Of a stretch of 7,780 nt of DNA, positions 1 to 4,669 are shown piece by piece. Source of the DNA: an uncultured Pedobacter sp. (GTDB taxonomy: Bacteria > Bacteroidota > Bacteroidia > Sphingobacteriales > Sphingobacteriaceae); the NCBI GenBank assembly GCA_938008555.1, contig CALLKE010000227.1:1-7780 (forward strand). The letters run 5' to 3'. Each line of letters begins with the position of its first letter. Within the stretch, counting starts at the first letter, position 1. The position numbers were made by a program, and so were the translations under genes. Below the pieces are notes generated by a model. That model saw only the letters and a program-made list of their open reading frames with translations, had not been told where the DNA came from and searched no databases.

Positions 1-46
1 TCATTCGTGCCCAACGCCAGGATTTGCCACTGTCAGGGAGGATTGA

Positions 47-104
47 GCGTGTGCGAAGCGAAGGGGGAAGGCTAGATATGTAAGATGGCCTTCCATCCGC
101 ACGC
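47..104. repeat. Structured repeat bounded by GCGTG / CACGC
   Basis: GCGTG at 47-51 is complementary to CACGC at 100-104. Inside, GGAAGGC (66-72) is perfectly complementary to GCCTTCC (88-94) across a 15-nt loop, so the 58-nt segment can fold as two stacked helices. It is more GC-rich than its surroundings. The element at 6356-6441 shares the GCGTG/CACGC ends and the trailing CACGCAAA, which suggests related REP-like or transcribed structured repeats. The flank at 1-46 resembles, from memory, material that recurs with such repeats in Bacteroidota. On the minus strand it reads as an open frame ending in TGA at 1-3, but this is too short and repeat-derived to call a gene. Whether it acts as DNA or RNA cannot be told. 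Confidence 0.5.
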
Positions 105-211
105 AAATATTCTGAATTCACATTACACATTCTCACCAAATAAGATTCGCTAAGCCATATTGTATGCTTATTCCTATACTGTTTGATGAGGATATTCAGA
201 ACCATATTCTT

Positions 212-427
212 TTAGTTGAAGAAATTTTTATTAAATATCTTTTCAGCTATTTCTTCTGCTTGTATTTTCCTTTTTTCAGCCAGTTTTCGTAATACGCTAA
301 GGACCAAGGAGTCTGTTTTCCCTTTTCTAATCGCATCTCTAACTACATGATGTTTAACATTCATTTCGGCAGCTACACGCTGGAGATCCCCATGTTTTAA
401 ATACTTTTTTATCTCTTCTGTTTTCAT
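212..427 (-). CDS. Small Cro-like helix-turn-helix protein, divergent from the repressor
   Basis: This encodes a 71-residue basic protein. Residues about 14-36 (DLQRVAAEMNVKHHVVRDAI and following) fit a helix-turn-helix: a helix rich in A/E, a turn around N23-V24, then a recognition helix rich in H/R/D. The tail (45-66) is a charged helix. Its size, charge and head-to-head position with a CI-type repressor match the small divergent gene of temperate or Mu-like Bacteroidota phages and conjugative elements, where such proteins act as Cro-like antirepressors or early-gene regulators. The exact family is not recognised, so the role is inferred from position and fold pattern. The ATG is at 425-427. 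A TTG-N19-TATATTTG promoter upstream (477-506) gives a leader of about 47 nt. No phage gene follows it; the 211 bases to its left hold only the repeat. Confidence 0.65.
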   Translation of the reverse strand: MKTEEIKKYLKHGDLQRVAAEMNVKHHVVRDAIRKGKTDSLVLSVLRKLAEKRKIQAEEIAEKIFNKNFFN

Positions 428-460
428 TGTATTAAATATTTGATATCATTTAACTACATT

Positions 461-489
461 TACATAATGTATTCTACAAATATAGAGTA
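461..489. promoter_or_regulatory. Operator-like palindromes between the divergent regulators
   Basis: Two adjoining palindromes lie in the spacer. TACAT-A-ATGTA (461-471) is perfect, with one central base. TATTCTA (470-476) and TAGAGTA (483-489) form an inverted repeat with one mismatch and a 6-nt spacer. The second covers the -7 element of the minus-strand promoter, so a bound repressor dimer would block the Cro-like gene. A related half-site, ACTCTACAAA (523-532), abuts the repressor start codon and matches ATTCTACAAA (471-480) in 9 of 10 bases. Binding by the adjacent repressor is inferred. Confidence 0.5.
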
Positions 490-506
490 TATTGTTCAAA
501 ATGCAA
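477..506 (-). promoter_or_regulatory. Bacteroidota-type promoter of the Cro-like gene
   Basis: On the minus strand, TATATTTG (477-484 on the plus strand as CAAATATA) is an exact match to the Bacteroidota -7 consensus TAnnTTTG. A TTG (504-506, read as CAA) lies 19 bases upstream, which is the expected -33 element and spacing. Transcription would start near 473, about 47 nt ahead of the ATG at 427. Confidence 0.6.
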
Positions 507-522
507 GCTAAAATAATAATAA

Positions 523-532
523 ACTCTACAAA
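523..532 (+). promoter_or_regulatory. Operator half-site at the repressor start codon
   Basis: ACTCTACAAA ends immediately before the ATG at 533 and repeats ATTCTACAAA at 471-480 with one difference. Its place over the translation start suggests autoregulation of the repressor. No Shine-Dalgarno sequence is present here, and I found no good TAnnTTTG element for the repressor itself. Confidence 0.35.
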
Positions 533-1192
533 ATGACAACCATAGTAGAACGAATTAGACAAATAATAGAACACAAAAGATTTAGCGAGAGATTCTTTTG
601 TATGGAAATAGGCGTGGCTAACGGCTTTTTAAATAAAGTAAAAGATGTTGGCAGCGATAAATTGAATAAAATACTCTACAAGTATCCTGAGATCAATCCC
701 GTGTGGTTATTAACAGGTAAAGAGTCTATGTTAATTGCTAATAATAACCAGAGCGACCCAAGAAATATATCTAACTCTCTATCTGTAAGTAATGGCATAC
801 CACTAGTTGCAGAAACTGAATTAAGAAAATTCTGGAATGAAGAATTTAGTATACAAGAAACTGCTATTAAGGCGCGCTATGTAGTTCCAAAATTTAAGTA
901 TCGTGCCATAGACTTTATGGTAGAAGTTTCAGATAATGGGATGTTTCCAAAATACAGTAGCGGAGATATATTGGCTTGTGCTGTTATCAAGGAGGAGACA
1001 TTTATTCAGTGGAATAAGCCATACGTTATAGTCACTAAGGGACAAGGTATTTTAATAAAGAGAATAAAAAAAAGTGTTGATGAAAAAACTTTACTAGTAA
1101 TATCAGATAATGAAAGCTATGAACCTTTTGAAATTCCAAAAAGTGAGATCATAGGTATTGCTATTATAATAGGATCCATTAAACTAGAGTAA
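533..1192 (+). CDS. CI/LexA-type repressor: HTH plus degenerate S24 peptidase domain
   Basis: This is a 219-residue phage- or element-type transcriptional repressor. Residues 1-66 form the DNA-binding domain in the pattern common to Bacteroidota phage repressors: VERIRQIIEHK, GVANGFLNK, GSDKLNKIL, then INPVWLLTGKESML, which closes the domain. A linker (67-90) leads to a LexA/S24-like C-terminal domain (about 115-217). That domain keeps the landmarks M137, P139, GD (144-145), the catalytic-type lysine K176 in LIKRI, and SDNESYEPFEI (191-201). The nucleophile position, normally Ser in G-D-S-M, is Gly136 here (residues 133-138 read SDNGMF), so RecA-stimulated self-cleavage is unlikely. It would then be a stable dimeric repressor, perhaps relieved by an antirepressor such as the divergent small protein. 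The ATG at 533 fits the family N-terminus. No integrase or transposase is visible nearby. Confidence 0.85.
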   Translation: MTTIVERIRQIIEHKRFSERFFCMEIGVANGFLNKVKDVGSDKLNKILYKYPEINPVWLLTGKESMLIANNNQSDPRNISNSLSVSNGIPLVAETELRKFWNEEFSIQETAIKARYVVPKFKYRAIDFMVEVSDNGMFPKYSSGDILACAVIKEETFIQWNKPYVIVTKGQGILIKRIKKSVDEKTLLVISDNESYEPFEIPKSEIIGIAIIIGSIKLE

Positions 1193-1213
1193 GACAAAAA
1201 TTTTGTTTATAGC

Positions 1214-1230
1214 AAAACGAAAAGTCCAAA
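1214..1230 (+). repeat. 17-bp repeat, copy 1 (direct)
   Basis: The sequence is aaaacgaaaagtccaaa. It recurs with one change at 1278-1294 and as a perfect inverted copy at 1529-1545. Copies 1 and 2 bracket the palindrome at 1232-1269; copies 1 and 3 form terminal-like inverted repeats around a 332-bp segment. A 17-bp perfect match including a non-A/T core is not expected by chance in 405 bp. Confidence 0.7.
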
Positions 1231-1231
1231 A

Positions 1232-1269
1232 GATGTAAGGGTTTTAAACCCTTACATCAACCCTTACAT
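1232..1269. repeat. Perfect 27-bp palindrome plus a third half-site
   Basis: The 13-bp arms GATGTAAGGGTTT (1232-1244) and AAACCCTTACATC (1246-1258) are perfect complements around one T. The unit AACCCTTACAT occurs inverted at 1233-1243 and direct at 1247-1257 and 1259-1269. The two direct units start 12 bp apart, close to one helical turn, as in operators or iteron-type protein-binding arrays. No T-tract follows, so a standard intrinsic terminator for the repressor gene is unlikely. It may be a binding site for a regulator or a recombinase. Confidence 0.65.
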
Positions 1270-1277
1270 TTCCCCAA

Positions 1278-1294
1278 AAAACAAAAAGTCCAAA
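1278..1294 (+). repeat. 17-bp repeat, copy 2 (direct, one mismatch)
   Basis: This copy matches 1214-1230 in 16 of 17 bases; the G after aaaac is A here. It lies 64 bp downstream of copy 1 in the same orientation and closes the bracket around the palindrome. Confidence 0.6.
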
Positions 1295-1528
1295 AAAGGC
1301 AAGGGTATTAAGGTTTAAAATTCAAACAGGCGATTAAGGTAAATGTGATAAAAAAATGCCCTATAGCACTTTAAATGATACTTTTTATTTTCAGAGATAC
1401 CATAAGTATCCTAAATGGGGGCACAGAAATGATCTAAAGATGGTAATAAATGGTATTTTGCAAAAAACCTTCTTTGTTTAAAATGACTCATTTAGTAGGC
1501 AATTGGTCCATTTTTATTCTTTTTTGCA

Positions 1529-1545
1529 TTTGGACTTTTCGTTTT
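1529..1545 (-). repeat. 17-bp repeat, copy 3 (inverted)
   Basis: tttggacttttcgtttt is the exact reverse complement of 1214-1230. It ends 19 bases before the sppA -7 element, so a protein bound here would sit where the sppA -33 region should be. No target-site duplication is evident outside copies 1 and 3. Confidence 0.7.
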
Positions 1546-1564
1546 ACCCCTTATACCAAATCTA

Positions 1565-1572
1565 TATATTTG
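1565..1572 (+). promoter_or_regulatory. -7 promoter element of sppA
   Basis: TATATTTG matches the Bacteroidota -7 consensus TAnnTTTG exactly and lies 25 bases before the sppA ATG, implying a leader of about 20 nt. A TTG at the usual -33 distance is missing; the T-rich end of the inverted 17-bp repeat occupies that place. Confidence 0.5.
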
Positions 1573-1597
1573 TTCTATACCTTTTTAAAAATCTAAG

Positions 1598-3364
1598 ATG
1601 AAAGAGTTCTTCAAATTTGTTTTTGCATCCGCCATGGGTGTCATTTTATCATTTTTTGTGTTATTAATTTTTCTCGTTATTACACTTGCCATTATTGTAT
1701 CCAGTGCTGGGAAAGAGCACAAGGCAGATGTAGACCCTAATTCAATTCTACACATCACATTCAATCATCCCATTCTAGAAAGAAGTGTAAAAAATCCATT
1801 GGATAACCTCAGTTTCATGGGGTATGAAAACAATAATATTGGGTTAAATGACATCTTAGGCGGCATTGAGAAAGCTAAGACAGACAATCATATTAAAGGG
1901 ATTTATCTAGATATTTCTTCCATATCAACTGGATATGCAAGTGTAGAGGAGATTCGAAACGCACTACTCAATTTCAAACAAAGTGGAAAATTTATTTTTG
2001 CTTATAGCGAAGTATATACCCAAAGTGCTTATTATCTCGCTTCGGTAGCTGATAAAGTGTATCTCAATCCAGAGGGTTTGATAGATTTTCGTGGGTTAAA
2101 TACAGAAATTGCTTTCTTCAAAAAAGCATTGGATAAACTAGAGGTCGAAGTTCAAGTGATTAAAGTAGGCACCTATAAAAGTGCCGTTGAGCCGTTTATA
2201 CTCGACAAAATGAGTGATCCCAATCGAACACAGGTTAAGTCATTTTTGGGATCCATGTATGATCATGTACTGCAAAAAATAGCGGAAAGTAGAAAACTGC
2301 CTAAAGATTCTGTTTTTTCTATTGCTTATCATGCCAAAATAAGAAATGCAACAGATGCATTAACCTATAAAATGGTAGACGGACTGCGTTATAAAGATGA
2401 AGTCTTAGATGAGTTAAAATCACGCACAGGCATTGACAAAAATAAAAACATCAAATCTATCAGCATTGAAAAATATGCTCCAACCGATGAAGAAAAAGAA
2501 TCCAGTGCAAAAGATTGTATCGCCCTCGTATATGCGACGGGGGATATTACTGGTGGTGAGGGCACGGATGAAACAATCGGCTCTGAACGTATCTCACGAG
2601 CGCTTCGTGCAGCCCGTACAGATGATAAAGTGAAAGCTGTCGTGTTGCGTATTAATTCTCCCGGTGGTAGCTCCTTAGCTTCAGACGTGATCTGGCGTGA
2701 AGTAATGCTAACCAAGAAAGCTAAACCCATTATTGTATCCATGGGAGATGTTGCTGCCTCTGGCGGATATTATATCGCATGCGCAGCTGATTCTATTTTT
2801 GCTCAGCCCACTACTATTACAGGATCTATCGGTGTATTCGGACTTATTCCAAACATGCAGCGCTTTTTTAACAATAAATTGGGGATTACTTTTGATGGTG
2901 TTCAAACAGGCTTATTCTCAAACACAGGCAGTGTAACAAGACCACTAACTAACGCGGAAAAAATAATTATTCAGAATGAAGTAAATCATATTTACAACAG
3001 TTTTACGAGTAAAGTGGGCGAAGGCAGAAAAAAATCACAATCCTACATCGATAGTATTGGGCAAGGCCGAGTTTGGAGCGGCCGAGAGGCTTTAAAAAAT
3101 GGTTTAGTTGATCGTTTAGGAAACATACAAGACGCTATTAACTCAGCAGCGAAAAAAGCCGGCTTAAGCGAATACAAAATTGTAGATTATCCAACGCTTA
3201 AAGATCCCCTATCTTTCCTCCTAAATCACTCGACAGATAAACTAGAAAACTATTTTATAAAACGAAAAATGGGGGAAAGCTATCAATATTACCAACAACT
3301 ACAATCGGTGATCACCAATATGGGAATACAATCGCGGATGCCCTATGAGATTGTCATTAATTAA
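1598..3364 (+). CDS. sppA: Signal peptide peptidase SppA, long (67K) form
   Basis: This is a 588-residue membrane-anchored S49 serine protease that degrades signal peptides left in the inner membrane after cleavage. One N-terminal hydrophobic segment (about 9-36) anchors it, with the rest outside the cytoplasm. Two tandem S49 halves are present, as in the E. coli long form (618 residues). The N-terminal half supplies the general-base lysine, K194 in VGTYKSAVEPF. The C-terminal half supplies the nucleophile, S388 in MGDVAASGGYYIA, preceded by the RINSPGGS loop (351-358) and followed by TGSIGVFG (408-415). The catalytic Ser-Lys pair is therefore complete. RVWSGREALKNGLVDRLG (491-508) is the usual late S49 motif. 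The ATG at 1598 directly precedes the anchor, has an A-rich leader without Shine-Dalgarno, and sits 25 bases after a -7 box. A strong terminator follows at 3413-3444. It is transcribed alone. Confidence 0.95.
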   Translation: MKEFFKFVFASAMGVILSFFVLLIFLVITLAIIVSSAGKEHKADVDPNSILHITFNHPILERSVKNPLDNLSFMGYENNNIGLNDILGGIEKAKTDNHIKGIYLDISSISTGYASVEEIRNALLNFKQSGKFIFAYSEVYTQSAYYLASVADKVYLNPEGLIDFRGLNTEIAFFKKALDKLEVEVQVIKVGTYKSAVEPFILDKMSDPNRTQVKSFLGSMYDHVLQKIAESRKLPKDSVFSIAYHAKIRNATDALTYKMVDGLRYKDEVLDELKSRTGIDKNKNIKSISIEKYAPTDEEKESSAKDCIALVYATGDITGGEGTDETIGSERISRALRAARTDDKVKAVVLRINSPGGSSLASDVIWREVMLTKKAKPIIVSMGDVAASGGYYIACAADSIFAQPTTITGSIGVFGLIPNMQRFFNNKLGITFDGVQTGLFSNTGSVTRPLTNAEKIIIQNEVNHIYNSFTSKVGEGRKKSQSYIDSIGQGRVWSGREALKNGLVDRLGNIQDAINSAAKKAGLSEYKIVDYPTLKDPLSFLLNHSTDKLENYFIKRKMGESYQYYQQLQSVITNMGIQSRMPYEIVIN

Positions 3365-3412
3365 ATTAAAAGCTTTCATACACCTGGTCTTTTAGATCTC
3401 AAGCACAACCAT

Positions 3413-3444
3413 AAAAAAGCCAAGTTCATAGACTTGGCTTTTTT
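3413..3444. terminator. Bidirectional intrinsic terminator between convergent genes
   Basis: A6 and GCCAAGT (3413-3425), a 6-nt loop, then ACTTGGC and T6 (3432-3444) form a perfect hairpin with a U-tract on either strand. It lies 49 bases after the sppA stop and 143 bases beyond the minus-strand metalloprotease stop, so it can end both transcripts. Confidence 0.9.
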
Positions 3445-3586
3445 ACTTAATAGCTGCTTTGAAAGTCCTTACTCAGATTATCTCGTACAAGCAAGAAATA
3501 AAGTCATTCAATTCCCCTTCAACTATCTAGAATGAGAGGTTCGCTTTTGCATCTTGAGAACCTTTCGTTTCATATAGGTTTAAAAT

Positions 3587-4516
3587 TTAAAACGGATCAA
3601 CTATAGCATGGTCATGATTTAAGTTATTATTTGATGCATGATCCACGTACCCTACTGATGATTCAGGAGTATCAACAGGTGCTGTTTCAGCATGTGGTTT
3701 TTTAGGGAATGGATATCTTAATTGAATAAATTTTTTATCCCCTTCAGATAACTGAGTATTCCAGCCAACGGTAAACCCATTAAGTGTAAATTCTGCTGGA
3801 ACTGGATAGTGCATAATAGATGTCTTATCGTATGCCGAGTAAACCACTTGAGAGGCAGGAAACACATAAAATACATTATCATCAACCATTTGCTGTGACC
3901 AGCCATTGGTGCTTAGATAGTAGTTATACACATATGGTTTATTCCATTTGATTGTATTCAAGGGGTGACTTTGCTCATGCCCCAACCCTATCGCATGTCC
4001 AAACTCATGTACAATAACCCTAGAAAACTCATCATCTGCCGTATTGTCTGTAAACCAACCGTAATTCATTGTTGCTTCATTGGCTGGAACATTCAAGTTA
4101 TCCTTTCCCATATATGACCATGATCCACTACTCGTTTCACTTGTTATTCTAATATCTGCGGGTTGATTATCAGCTACAAAGTCAAAACGAACGTTCGCAT
4201 ATTTTTCCCACTGTTTTGCATAGGTTTTAATTTTGCCACGCACATAACTACTTGCCAGATTATCCAAAAATTTGACACGTAATACGACCGGCCCATTCGG
4301 ATTGTTATTCCAAAAATCTGCTTTTATCCCGACAGCAGATGTTGACATACCACCCTGCTTTGGCCGATAAATGCAAGCAGAGCATGTATGAATATCACGT
4401 AAGCTTGTTGTATTAGAAGTTACTCCTGCCTGGGATGAATTTGGCTGTGTATTATCCTTTTTGCAAGAGAATAACATGAGCATAGAAAGTCCAATAACGG
4501 TGAGTTTTCTGTTCAT
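3587..4516 (-). CDS. Astacin-like (M12A) zinc metalloprotease, lipoprotein
   Basis: This is a 309-residue exported zinc endopeptidase. The N-terminus is a lipoprotein signal peptide: basic MNRK, a hydrophobic stretch, and a lipobox LFSC with lipidated Cys18 followed by KKD, then a Ser/Thr/Asn-rich linker. The catalytic domain (about 65-270) has HEFGHAIGLGHEQ (170-182), with zinc ligands H170, H174 and H180 and catalytic E171. It is followed by the Met-turn SIMHYP (233-238), whose M235 and Y237 match the astacin pattern SxMHY. C45 and C48 precede the domain. The family is usually inferred to digest extracellular protein or modify surface proteins; the substrate is unknown here. The last 35 residues are low-complexity, with several His and Asp, and lie outside the catalytic fold. 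The gene is monocistronic, convergent with sppA and divergent from the PolX gene. The ATG at 4514-4516 gives an exact signal peptide start. Confidence 0.9.
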   Translation of the reverse strand: MNRKLTVIGLSMLMLFSCKKDNTQPNSSQAGVTSNTTSLRDIHTCSACIYRPKQGGMSTSAVGIKADFWNNNPNGPVVLRVKFLDNLASSYVRGKIKTYAKQWEKYANVRFDFVADNQPADIRITSETSSGSWSYMGKDNLNVPANEATMNYGWFTDNTADDEFSRVIVHEFGHAIGLGHEQSHPLNTIKWNKPYVYNYYLSTNGWSQQMVDDNVFYVFPASQVVYSAYDKTSIMHYPVPAEFTLNGFTVGWNTQLSEGDKKFIQLRYPFPKKPHAETAPVDTPESSVGYVDHASNNNLNHDHAIVDPF

Positions 4517-4547
4517 AATAGTTTTGCTTTAAGTGAATAATTAACTA

Positions 4548-4576
4548 CAAATTAATTATTTTTAACTATTAAACAA
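4548..4576 (-). promoter_or_regulatory. Possible promoter of the metalloprotease gene
   Basis: On the minus strand TTAATTTG (4548-4555) differs from TAnnTTTG at one position. A TTG (4574-4576, read as CAA) lies 18 bases upstream, close to the usual spacing. It stands about 30 bases before the ATG. The region is very A/T-rich, so chance matches are likely. Confidence 0.3.
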
Positions 4577-4646
4577 ACAAATTTTTATCTAAAACTCATT
4601 AACATAACTTAAATAAGATAAGCTGATCATTTCATAAAGGGTTTAC

Positions 4647-4654
4647 TATTTTTG
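4647..4654 (+). promoter_or_regulatory. -7 promoter element of the PolX gene
   Basis: TATTTTTG fits TAnnTTTG exactly and lies 15 bases before the ATG at 4670; a CTG at 4623-4625, 21 bases upstream, is the nearest -33 candidate. If used, transcription starts near 4658, so the TTG at 4652 cannot be the start codon. AGGGG (4656-4660) would then be at the very 5' end of the message. Confidence 0.4.
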
Positions 4655-4669
4655 AAGGGGATTATTCAG

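Larger units (their letters stand above)
1193..1597. other. Repeat-rich 405-bp spacer without a convincing gene
   Basis: It holds a 27-bp palindrome with an extra half-site (1232-1269), three copies of a 17-bp motif (1214-1230, 1278-1294, and inverted at 1529-1545), a small inverted repeat GATAC-N5-GTATC around 1395-1415, and the sppA -7 element (1565-1572). The longest plus-strand ATG frame I found is 41 residues (1356-1481); it has no recognisable domain or ribosome binding site and is not called as a gene. Confidence 0.6.

Noticed and set aside
110..201. TTCTGAAT (about 110-117) and ATTCAGAA (about 194-201) as ends of a small element.
   Set aside because: An 8-bp match in AT-rich sequence is weak, and no target duplication or internal structure supports it.
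488..495. TATATTGT as a -7 element for the repressor gene.
   Set aside because: It has two mismatches to TAnnTTTG in the core positions, and no TTG lies at the right distance upstream.
1232..1258. Palindrome as an intrinsic terminator of the repressor gene.
   Set aside because: The hairpin is stable but followed by AACCCTTACATTTCCCC, not a T-tract, and the extra half-site points to protein binding.
1356..1481. A 41-residue plus-strand frame beginning MPYSTLNDTFYF in the repeat-rich spacer.
   Set aside because: There is no ribosome binding site, no recognisable domain, and it lies inside the repeat-bounded segment; a chance frame of this size is common.
2389..2936. Several open frames of 65-117 codons on both strands inside the sppA gene.
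   Set aside because: They overlap a well-supported, motif-complete SppA, lack ribosome binding sites and show no domains; they are shadows of its codon pattern.
3539..3565. AGGTTC / GAACCT inverted repeat as a terminator for the metalloprotease gene.
   Set aside because: The arms are only six bases with a 15-nt loop and no T-tract on the minus strand; the hairpin at 3413-3444 is a far better terminator.
4652..4669. TTG start giving PolX six extra residues.
   Set aside because: The TTG lies within an exact -7 promoter element, and the ATG at 4670 fits the family N-terminus better.
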